From positions 1-9,742 of the forward strand of contig JAFDYM010000002.1 of assembly GCA_018267435.1 (NCBI GenBank): a stretch of 9,742 bases of DNA, written 5' to 3'. The DNA is from Bacteroidota bacterium. GTDB taxonomy: Bacteria > Bacteroidota > Bacteroidia > Chitinophagales > LD1. The notes beneath the pieces are model-generated. The model was not told the origin of the DNA. It saw nothing but the letters and a program-made list of their open reading frames with translations, and ran no database searches. The position numbers and the translations under genes were made by a program. This document shows positions 1 through 6,842 of this stretch, piece by piece (the stretch's first letter is position 1; each line of letters opens with the position of its first letter).

Positions 1-2515
1 CATCCATACTCACTGCTTGCGAGCTAGTGTAATTGTTATAGCCGGTAGTTTTACCGTCTAGGTTGCTGCTAGTTTCGGGGCTAATAGCAGCGTTGCGTTG
101 CACTACGCTGCTAGGTGGGGCGCTAGGTCCCGAACTAATGCTGCTGCCTCTTACCACATCCATACTTACTGTTTGTTCAGCAATGCGCATGGTGGCTTTG
201 TTAGAAGTAACTACTACGGTTTCTAACAGCACTTCGTTCTCATCTAAAAACACCTTGATGTATACATCTTGCGTAGGGTGTATATCCACTTCTATTATCT
301 GCGATAGCGAGCCTATGTAGGCAAACTTTATCTTCTGCTTGCCTTGCGGCGCCCCTCTAAAATCATACTTGCCATCCAAGTCGGTAATGGCACCCACGGC
401 GGTGGAACCTTGTAATACTACAGTGCCACTTACTATAGGTTCGCCGCTGTAGTTCACCACCTCTCCCCACACGCGGCCTGTGCCCGGCGCATAGCGTATT
501 ACAGGTGCTCTTTTGGCAGTGCGGGCTTCTTGTCCATATACTACACCATTATTGTTGGCATTGCGGTTTACAGGCGGATGGTAAGAGTTTTGGTAGCTAC
601 TGCTATACGCCCTAGCCGATGCAGCATTAAAGTCTAAGTCGTGCTTGGTGCCGTATTCATTAATGGTATAGTACAGTTCTTTGAAAGGTCGCTTTACCAT
701 TAGTGTTTGTATGTTGCTTAAATCAAGCCCTACTATTTCAAATTCGCCGCGCCTATTGGTAATGGCGCTTGGGCCGCCGCCGTACACTTGTACATAAGCG
801 CCGCGCGCAGGCTTGCCATCTTTAAAGTTGCGCACTATGCCCGCCACTATTTTCTCTTCGGGCTTGGTGTATTTAATAGTATCTGGGCCTTGTATGGTGT
901 GCCATACTATGCGCCTCCAGCCGCGCGTCATCATTAATAGGTTCAGCGCTTCTTCAGCTTTGGGTTCATTTTTATCGAAGTAGAAATTAGGCTCTAGCAC
1001 ATCGCCTGTTATATCAGCCTCTAGCAATAGCTTGGCCAGTATGTTGCCCTGCTTATCGTTAGCTAGCGATATTACTTTATCATCTACTACCGATACTGTT
1101 ATGTCCCCAGATATGGGTTTGCCTTTATCATCGGTAGCTTTTACTGTTAGGCTTACTTTTTCGTGCGGAGCATACTTGCTTTTATCGGTGCTTAGTTGCA
1201 GGTTTATCTGCTGCTCTTTATTTATAAATACCAAGCGCTCGGCCACGGGCTGGCCCGATAAGTTAAGCACTGTAATTTGCAGCACACCAGTGCCTATATT
1301 ATTGGTAGAAATAAAGACCTTGCCTGTTTTATCCAACATTTCTACCTTTTGCGCAAACAACAAATTGCCGCGCATTTGTGCCGTTACTACATAGCTTGTT
1401 TCGTGGCTGCCGTTTAAGGTTATAGGCAAGCTATTGTTAGCTATGCTGCCCGCCTCTATACTTACCCCTTCTTCGTTCATAAGGGGCAGCATAAACTTCT
1501 TATCTCCATAGCCATTTATTAATGCATAATAGCCTGCACCTAGCTGTGCTGTAAGTTTGAACTTACCCATGCCATGATGAAAGCTGCTGAATGTAGCTTG
1601 CTGTGCACCTGCTGCGTTGTATACGGCACCTTCTATGTTTACGGGCTTGCCGTATTCATCTACCGCGGCAAAGGCTACATTACTGGTAACGCCTGCTACT
1701 AAGTCGCCACCCTCAGGGTAAAATTCAACGGTAATATTTTTAAGGTTAATAGGTATGCTGCGCGATATAGATTCGGTAACGCCTTTATAGGTAAGCTTTA
1801 CACTTAATAGGCCATCGGCACTCTGCAAATCGATGGGCAATGTGTAGCTTATTACAGCCTTGCCTTTATCATCGGTTATGCCTTTTTGCTCTAGTTTCTT
1901 TTCGCCTTGCAGTAGAATGGTATACTCAAATTCATGCTGCCTTATGGCAAGGTCGTCCAGGCTTTTTAGTTCTAAATCTGCCGTGGCGGTTTGCCCGGGG
2001 CTGTAGCCTTTCTCTTTAAAGTCGAGCTTCATTATCAGGCTGGGCATTATGGCATTTTGCAGCGTTATCTCCTTCTCGAAAATCTTTTGCGTGGTATCGT
2101 TCAGCTGCCACATGGTGTACGCTTTGAACTTGTACACGCCGCCCGCCATGCCGTGCGTAAACAGAAAATTACCGTTCACCACGCCATCGGCTATCATATA
2201 TTTTAGGTGGTTCTCTACCGTGCCTTTAGGGTTTATTACTTCTACATGCAGTATCGAGCTTATGCTATCGGTAGTAAGCGTGCTGGCATTGCGCACAAAG
2301 GTGGTAAACCACACTGTTTCTCCAGGCGTGTATAGGCTTTTATCGGTACTTAGGTATAGGCGCTCATCGGGGTGCTGCGCCATCCATTTTTTGAACTTAT
2401 CTATAATAGGCAACTGTGCCTTATTGTCGTTATTGGTATTGCTATATGCGGTTATGCTGCATGTAATAGCTAATAATAGAATGGTCCAAATCTTTTTCGT
2501 CAAGGGCTGCATCAT
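1..2515 (-). CDS. Exported MG2 (alpha-2-macroglobulin-like) protein with carboxypeptidase-regulatory-like domains, partial
   Basis: My translation of the minus strand stays open for 838 codons from the start to the left edge, so the C-terminus is missing. There are two adjacent in-frame start codons (2515 and 2512), and either could be used. Residues 1-25 form a signal peptide (KK, then a hydrophobic ILLLAI core). An MG2-type motif lies at residues 53-70 (LYLSTDKSLYTPGETVWF). A typical FYPEGGDLVAG segment is at 265-275, a second STDKSKYAPHEKVSL strand pair at 442-456, and the family motif TRGWRR at 530-535. Two carboxypeptidase-regulatory-like beta domains follow (about 557-608 and 680-746; TDLDGKYDF at 711-719). 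ETVVVTS at 765-771 resembles the segment before TonB plug domains. I see no thioester CxEQ motif in the visible part, so protease trapping is unlikely. Such proteins are common in Bacteroidota, usually of unknown role at the outer membrane. It is transcribed divergently from the E1 gene. Family assignment is firm; function is not. Confidence 0.88.
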   Translation of the reverse strand, partial: MMQPLTKKIWTILLLAITCSITAYSNTNNDNKAQLPIIDKFKKWMAQHPDERLYLSTDKSLYTPGETVWFTTFVRNASTLTTDSISSILHVEVINPKGTVENHLKYMIADGVVNGNFLFTHGMAGGVYKFKAYTMWQLNDTTQKIFEKEITLQNAIMPSLIMKLDFKEKGYSPGQTATADLELKSLDDLAIRQHEFEYTILLQGEKKLEQKGITDDKGKAVISYTLPIDLQSADGLLSVKLTYKGVTESISRSIPINLKNITVEFYPEGGDLVAGVTSNVAFAAVDEYGKPVNIEGAVYNAAGAQQATFSSFHHGMGKFKLTAQLGAGYYALINGYGDKKFMLPLMNEEGVSIEAGSIANNSLPITLNGSHETSYVVTAQMRGNLLFAQKVEMLDKTGKVFISTNNIGTGVLQITVLNLSGQPVAERLVFINKEQQINLQLSTDKSKYAPHEKVSLTVKATDDKGKPISGDITVSVVDDKVISLANDKQGNILAKLLLEADITGDVLEPNFYFDKNEPKAEEALNLLMMTRGWRRIVWHTIQGPDTIKYTKPEEKIVAGIVRNFKDGKPARGAYVQVYGGGPSAITNRRGEFEIVGLDLSNIQTLMVKRPFKELYYTINEYGTKHDLDFNAASARAYSSSYQNSYHPPVNRNANNNGVVYGQEARTAKRAPVIRYAPGTGRVWGEVVNYSGEPIVSGTVVLQGSTAVGAITDLDGKYDFRGAPQGKQKIKFAYIGSLSQIIEVDIHPTQDVYIKVFLDENEVLLETVVVTSNKATMRIAEQTVSMDVVRGSSISSGPSAPPSSVVQRNAAISPETSSNLDGKTTGYNNYTSSQAVSMD

Positions 2516-2555
2516 ATAATGATTTTGGTTTTACTATAGCATGATGTAGCACTTT

Positions 2556-2564
2556 CAAATTTTA
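2556..2564 (-). promoter_or_regulatory. Weak candidate -7 element for the leftward MG2 gene
   Basis: On the minus strand this reads TAAAATTTG. It resembles the Bacteroidota -7 consensus TANNTTTG but has one extra base between TA and TTTG. It lies about 40 bases before the start codon. I found no convincing TTG-type -33 box at the right distance, so this is only the best of poor candidates. Confidence 0.25.
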
Positions 2565-2598
2565 CCAAAAACAAAGCATGTTTTTTTTGAAATGTCTA

Positions 2599-2615
2599 TT
2601 TGCTTAAACAGCAAA
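2599..2615. repeat. Perfect 6-bp inverted repeat with 5-nt spacer
   Basis: TTTGCT (2599-2604) and AGCAAA (2610-2615) are exact reverse complements around TAAAC. The dyad lies in the middle of the divergent intergenic region, between the start codons of the MG2 gene and the E1 gene. It could be an operator half or simply chance in AT-rich DNA. Confidence 0.4.
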
Positions 2616-2626
2616 AACCGCGTTTT

Positions 2627-2663
2627 CTTGTTAAAACAGCGCGTAAATAGCGTTTTAAACAAG
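2627..2663. promoter_or_regulatory. Imperfect inverted repeat overlapping the -33 region of the E1 promoter
   Basis: CTTGTTAAAAC (2627-2637) and GTTTTAAACAAG (2652-2663) are reverse complements except for one extra A/T base in the right arm. They are separated by 14 bases. The right arm covers the place where the -33 contact of the promoter with its -7 box at 2677-2684 would fall. That placement suits a repressor operator, although no regulator gene is visible in the window. A shorter dyad, AAAAC-CGC-GTTTT (2614-2626), abuts it on the left. Confidence 0.45.
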
Positions 2664-2684
2664 GGACATAGTGGCTTATATTTG
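2653..2684 (+). promoter_or_regulatory. Bacteroidota-type promoter of the E1 gene
   Basis: TATATTTG at 2677-2684 matches the -7 consensus TANNTTTG exactly. A TTTT tract at 2653-2656 sits 20 bases upstream, within the normal spacing, and is one base from the -33 consensus TTTG. Transcription would begin near 2690, giving a leader of roughly 15 bases before the ATG at 2707. No Shine-Dalgarno sequence is present, which is usual in this phylum. Confidence 0.6.
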
Positions 2685-2706
2685 TAGCTTACATTAAGTA
2701 CTACTT

Positions 2707-5124
2707 ATGGCGAATAATACTAGCGAGGCAGATATAAAGAAGATGACATTCGAAGAATTTAAGACAGAGGTAATGAACGATTACCGCACGGCGGCCATAT
2801 CGCGCGAAACCAGTTTGCTGGGCCGCAAGGAAGTGCTAACAGGCAAGGCCAAGTTCGGCATATTCGGCGATGGCAAAGAAGTGGCGCAGATAGCATTATC
2901 GAAGGCCTTTCAACATGGCGACTGGCGCAGCGGCTACTACCGCGACCAAACTTGGATGATGGCGCTAGATGAATTGAGCGTAGAGCAGTTCTTCGCGCAG
3001 CTATATGCCAACCCCGACCAAACAGAAGAACCCATGAGTGGTGGCCGACAAATGAACGGGCACTTTGCTACGCGTCTGGTAGATAACAACGGCAACTGGC
3101 TGAACCAAACCGCGCGCAACAACTCATCGGCCGACGGCTCGCCTACTGCTAGCCAAATGACGCGCGCCTTGGGCCTAGCCCTAGCATCTAAACTATATAG
3201 GCAAAACAACGAACTGCGCAACTACGATAACTTTAGCGAGCGTGGCAACGAGGTGTCGTTTGTATCGATAGGCGACGCAAGTACCAGCGAAGGCTTGTTT
3301 TGGGAAACCATAAATGCAGCAGGTGTGCAGCGCGTGCCACTGGCAGTATCGGTGTGGGATGATGGCTACGGCATATCGGTGCCGAAGAAGTACCAAACCA
3401 CAAAGGAGAGCATAAGCGAAGTTTTGAAAGGCTTTGAGGCTGATGAAGAAGGCCGCGGCTTTGATATATATGTGTGCGAGGGTTGGAACTATCCTAAGTT
3501 GGTAGAGACCTACCAAAAGGGCATAGCTAAGATGCGCAAAACGCACATACCTGCACTGTTCCACATTATAGAAGTAACGCAGCCGCAGGGGCATAGCACC
3601 TCAGGCTCGCACGAGCGCTACAAAAGCGCCGAACGCCTAGAGTGGGAGCGTGAATTTGATTGCCTAAAGAAAATGGAGGAATGGATGATAGAAAGCGGTA
3701 TAGCCACAGCAGATGAATGCGAAGCTATACGCGAAGATGCCCGCCACCATGCCAACGAGGGTAAGAAAGCCGCATGGCGCAAATTCAGTGCTCCGCTGAA
3801 GCAGGAGATAAGCGCACTAGTAGAACTGCTGAACAACATCAACGAACAGAGCGGCGGTAACGATGCCGTGCAAGCTGCTATTAAGAGTTTGCAAAGCGCC
3901 ATAGACCCTGTGCGTAAGGATATTTTGAAGACGGGTAAGAAGGTGCTACGCGCTTTCCGTGGCGAGGTGTTTAGCTCGCTAGATGAACTGCGCGAATGGC
4001 TGAAAGATTTTCAGGCGAAGTATCAGCATACGTATAGCTCGCACCTGCACAGCGAAACCGAGCAGAATGCACTGAAGGTGCCCGTAGTACCTGCCGAGTA
4101 TAGCAGCGACTCGAAGAGCGTAAACGGTTATGAAGTGCTGAACACTTTGTTCGATAAGATATTCGACAAGTACGACAACATAGTTGCCTTTGGCGAAGAC
4201 GTGGGCAAGATAGGCGACGTAAACCAAGGCTTTAGCGGCATACAAGATAAGTACGGCGAGCTGCGCATATTCGATACGGGTATACGCGAGGCTACCATTA
4301 TGGGCCAAGGCATTGGCTTGGCTATGCGCGGCCTTCGCCCAATAGCCGAGATACAATATTTAGATTATCTACTATACGGCCTACAGCCGCTAAGCGACGA
4401 CTTGGCTTGCTTGCAGTATCGCACGCGTGGCATACAGCGCGCGCCGCTAATAGTGCGCACGCGCGGCCATAGGTTGGAAGGTATATGGCACACCGGCTCG
4501 CCGATGGGTATGATTATTAACTCGCTGCGGGGTATGTATGTGTGCGTGCCGCGCAACATGGTGCAGGCTGCAGGTATGTACAACACTATACTGCAAAGCG
4601 ATGAACCAGCATTGATAATAGAGTGCCTGAATGGCTACCGCTTAAAGGAGCAACTGCCAGATAACATAGCTGAGTTTACCGTGCCGCTTGGTGTGCCTGA
4701 GGTGCTAAAGCAAGGCGAAGACGTAACCATAGTTACTTACGGCAGCTGCGTGCGCATAGCTGAAGAGGCGATAGCATTGCTAGAAGAAGCAGGCGTATCG
4801 GTGGAACTGATAGACGTACAGACCTTGTTGCCGTTCGATGTGAACCACAGTATCATCGAATCGATAAAGAAAACGAACCGCGTAGTGTTCTTAGATGAGG
4901 ATGTACCGGGCGGTGCAGCGGCGTATATGTTCCAGCAGGTATTTGAAGGGCAGCAGGCCTTTAAGTGGCTGGATAGCGAACCGCGCACCATTACCGCCAA
5001 GCCGCACCGCGTAGCCTACGGCACCGATGGCGACTACTTCGGCAAGCCAAACGCCGAGGAAATATTTGAAGTGGTATATGGCATGATGAACGAGGTGGAC
5101 CCGGATACTTATCCGAGTTTGTAA
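2707..5124 (+). CDS. 2-oxoacid dehydrogenase E1, alpha and beta subunits fused (branched-chain/pyruvate type)
   Basis: This is a single-chain, thiamine-diphosphate-dependent E1 that would decarboxylate a 2-oxoacid and pass the acyl group to a lipoyl E2. The alpha half (about residues 20-360) carries GRQMNGH at 113-119, like the BCKDH alpha motif GRQMPxH. It also has the ThDP/Mg motif from GD at 189-190 to DDGYG at 218-222, and the active-site loop GHSTS at 295-299. A helical, charged linker spans about 361-470. The beta half (about 473-800) has GEDVGK at 496-501, REATIMGQGIGLA at 527-539, HRLEGIWHTGSPMG at 588-601 and the C-terminal PHRVAYGTD at 766-774. At 805 residues it is about the sum of separate alpha and beta subunits plus the linker. 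The usual Asn-Asn of the ThDP motif is Asp-Asp here. Substrate (branched-chain oxoacid or pyruvate) cannot be fixed from sequence; the GRQM and GHSTS motifs lean to branched-chain. No E2 or E3 gene is adjacent. The ATG at 2707 follows a good promoter; Met13 is a less likely start. Confidence 0.93.
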   Translation: MANNTSEADIKKMTFEEFKTEVMNDYRTAAISRETSLLGRKEVLTGKAKFGIFGDGKEVAQIALSKAFQHGDWRSGYYRDQTWMMALDELSVEQFFAQLYANPDQTEEPMSGGRQMNGHFATRLVDNNGNWLNQTARNNSSADGSPTASQMTRALGLALASKLYRQNNELRNYDNFSERGNEVSFVSIGDASTSEGLFWETINAAGVQRVPLAVSVWDDGYGISVPKKYQTTKESISEVLKGFEADEEGRGFDIYVCEGWNYPKLVETYQKGIAKMRKTHIPALFHIIEVTQPQGHSTSGSHERYKSAERLEWEREFDCLKKMEEWMIESGIATADECEAIREDARHHANEGKKAAWRKFSAPLKQEISALVELLNNINEQSGGNDAVQAAIKSLQSAIDPVRKDILKTGKKVLRAFRGEVFSSLDELREWLKDFQAKYQHTYSSHLHSETEQNALKVPVVPAEYSSDSKSVNGYEVLNTLFDKIFDKYDNIVAFGEDVGKIGDVNQGFSGIQDKYGELRIFDTGIREATIMGQGIGLAMRGLRPIAEIQYLDYLLYGLQPLSDDLACLQYRTRGIQRAPLIVRTRGHRLEGIWHTGSPMGMIINSLRGMYVCVPRNMVQAAGMYNTILQSDEPALIIECLNGYRLKEQLPDNIAEFTVPLGVPEVLKQGEDVTIVTYGSCVRIAEEAIALLEEAGVSVELIDVQTLLPFDVNHSIIESIKKTNRVVFLDEDVPGGAAAYMFQQVFEGQQAFKWLDSEPRTITAKPHRVAYGTDGDYFGKPNAEEIFEVVYGMMNEVDPDTYPSL

Positions 5125-5143
5125 AATTTATTTTATTTGTTCA

Positions 5144-6592
5144 ATGTCATTTAGAGATTTTACAGCATTATATAAGTTCTTAACCGCACAAACGCCTAAA
5201 CAACTACGAAGCCCACTAGGTTTATTGGTTTCCTTGGGAGTAGTATCATGGATACTGTATAAAATATATGAGTTTGTCCCTGAACCTATTAAAAGTAAAG
5301 CCGAAGTTATTATATCAGCTGTATTGGTTGTTTATTTTATAGTGTTTTTAGGATGGCTATTTTTCAGAAATAGTAATCACATCCGCAATCATTTTAAAGC
5401 TGACAAGCTTATTTTTGGAGTGTTTTGCATTTCAGACCATCCAGACAATTATGCTGATGTTGAAGCAATTGCCAAAAAGACTATAGAAAGTATTAAAGAA
5501 AAAAAAGGACTAAGTATATGTGAATTTGAAATTTCTCAAGAGCGGTTTAATAGTTTAGAAGCAATTCAAAAAGCTATGAAAAACGAAACCCTCGACTATC
5601 GCATAGCAATAGTTCTTGATGGTGCTATCGGAAATGTAAATGGAGAGAAGCATTTCGTTTTTGACAACATCAATGTTATTTATCCTGGCTTTGATCAACT
5701 AGTTTTCGATGATGGTTTTTTGAAAATAAATGAGGATATTAAACTTTTTACACAAGATAAAGTATGGAGTTATAATGATGCAAATAGCTTGTTTGGTCGA
5801 AAGCAGCTTTTAAATAACATACAAGAAGTGTTTATATATTTCATAGGATGCTATCTGTTTTGCAATAGAAAAATAGAAGACAGCATAGACGTCTTTAGTG
5901 AAATCTTTAATCCTGGAGATGCTATAGTTAAAGCAAGTATAGATAGTCATACTAACAAGGTGGTTGTAAAGCTTAATCAAAAAAATATTGTTGCTTCGAG
6001 AATTGCTTATCTATTTGAAAAACTTTACAGAGAGCTTGGCCATAACTTATTCGTCAAAAAAGAGTATGCCTCCGCATTGCAGCATCTATTACATTTGGAG
6101 GAGAAAATTGGCAGTTCACCTTTGCTTTACTGGGAATACATTCTTATGGCTCGTATATATTATGAAACTGGCTCAATACCCAAAGCAAAGGAATATACAT
6201 TTAAGGCTAAAGCATGTTTCAGTAAGGACACTATTGAAGTATGTCTCAACAATGGGTTCTTCTCTATATTAGACAACGATGTAAAAGGCCTATACAATAA
6301 TTACAAAAATATTAAAGGTGAAACAGTAACTGCTGCTTCGGAAGTAATATCATTTTTGGATTTAGAGAGTCAGAAATATCCAAATAGACGATTGCTCTTT
6401 GATTATGCAATAGCCTATCTTAACTTTTGGTACTCAGACTGTCCTGTTGGCATCCAAATGTTAGAAGAGTTCATCAATATTACAGTGGACAATCCCGAGT
6501 TAAAAAAGCTTCGGAATGATGCGAGAAACATGTTGAACAAGAAAAAGAAGAGGCTAGTTGAATATGAGAAGACTACATTGCTAATAGAATAG
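5144..6592 (+). CDS. Unrecognised membrane-anchored protein with TPR-like C-terminus, AT-rich
   Basis: I cannot name this 482-residue protein. Two hydrophobic segments (about residues 24-45 and 53-74) form a helical hairpin at the N-terminus; the basic RNSNHIRNHFK segment after the second suggests the rest is cytosolic. Residues about 88-182 look like an alpha/beta domain: LIFGVFCISDH strand, long helix, then a YRIAIVLDGAIG strand and a HFVFDNINVIY strand. This order loosely recalls the TolB-N/CsgG-like domain that sits between a membrane anchor and TPRs in some cyclase-associated proteins, but that is a guess. Residues about 284-360 and 415-465 are amphipathic helix pairs of TPR type (ARIYYETGSIPKAKEY at 336-351). 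The gene starts 19 bases after the E1 stop with no clear promoter, so it may be read through from there. Its GC content is near one third against about one half in its neighbours. Arginine is often AGA and isoleucine often ATT, unlike the flanking genes, which suggests horizontal acquisition. The coding call is firm; the function is open. Confidence 0.85.
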   Translation: MSFRDFTALYKFLTAQTPKQLRSPLGLLVSLGVVSWILYKIYEFVPEPIKSKAEVIISAVLVVYFIVFLGWLFFRNSNHIRNHFKADKLIFGVFCISDHPDNYADVEAIAKKTIESIKEKKGLSICEFEISQERFNSLEAIQKAMKNETLDYRIAIVLDGAIGNVNGEKHFVFDNINVIYPGFDQLVFDDGFLKINEDIKLFTQDKVWSYNDANSLFGRKQLLNNIQEVFIYFIGCYLFCNRKIEDSIDVFSEIFNPGDAIVKASIDSHTNKVVVKLNQKNIVASRIAYLFEKLYRELGHNLFVKKEYASALQHLLHLEEKIGSSPLLYWEYILMARIYYETGSIPKAKEYTFKAKACFSKDTIEVCLNNGFFSILDNDVKGLYNNYKNIKGETVTAASEVISFLDLESQKYPNRRLLFDYAIAYLNFWYSDCPVGIQMLEEFINITVDNPELKKLRNDARNMLNKKKKRLVEYEKTTLLIE

Positions 6593-6680
6593 CCTTTGAC
6601 TTCTATAAAATACTCTTAAGTAATTAGTACAATACGGAAAAAGTTCCCTTCCTTAGAATCGCTGCATTTGCAAAACTGCC

Positions 6681-6732
6681 CACAGCACGTAGGCACGTGG
6701 TGCGAAGCAGCACGCGAGATGCGCCACAGCAC
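6681..6732. repeat. GC-rich intergenic block with hairpin and short direct repeat
   Basis: The 250-bp gap between the AT-rich gene and the CAP gene is AT-rich except for this block. CGTGGTGC (6696-6703) pairs with GCAGCACG (6707-6714) around a GAA loop, with one G-G mismatch in the 8-bp stem. CACAGCAC occurs at 6681-6688 and again at 6725-6732, flanking the hairpin. No T-run follows the stem directly, so it is not a classic intrinsic terminator, though a T-rich stretch begins near 6745. It may be a degenerate terminator or a REP-like repeat. The rest of the gap shows no gene. Confidence 0.4.
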
Positions 6733-6822
6733 CGCCCCAAAATATTTTTTCAATTTCTTTCCCCTCCACAGGTTACCTTTTGTTGTTTCTTGCATTAACC
6801 ATAGTAAATAGTTTAGGATTAA

Positions 6823-6830
6823 TAACTTTA
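6823..6830 (+). promoter_or_regulatory. Candidate -7 element before the CAP-domain gene
   Basis: TAACTTTA differs from TANNTTTG only in the last base and lies 12 bases before the ATG at 6843. A second near match, TAGTTTAG, is at 6809-6816. Neither has a clearly spaced TTTG box upstream, so the choice is uncertain. There is no Shine-Dalgarno sequence. Confidence 0.3.
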
Positions 6831-6842
6831 TAGCAAATTACT

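Noticed and set aside
63..2519. Open frames on the plus strand within 1-2519
   Set aside because: They are antisense to the continuous MG2 gene on the minus strand. Their translations show no domain, and the minus-strand frame is unbroken over 838 codons with clear motifs.
2937..5000. Minus-strand open frames within the E1 gene
   Set aside because: They are explained by the codon pattern of a GC-balanced gene on the other strand. No promoter, start context or recognisable domain supports them.
2707..5124. Naming the E1 fusion a tungsten formylmethanofuran dehydrogenase
   Set aside because: That label appears on some fused E1 relatives, but the ThDP motif and the alpha and beta E1 motifs clearly identify a 2-oxoacid dehydrogenase.
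5132..5139. TTTATTTG just before the 5144 start as a promoter
   Set aside because: It has TT instead of TA in the -7 box and would place the transcript start at or inside the ATG, with no -33 box at proper spacing.
5988..6272. Small plus-strand frame inside the AT-rich gene
   Set aside because: It is in another frame of the 482-codon gene and has no separate start signal or domain.
5122..6611. TAAAAT at both ends of the AT-rich gene as a target-site duplication
   Set aside because: A six-base match in AT-rich DNA is expected by chance, and there are no terminal inverted repeats or transposase.
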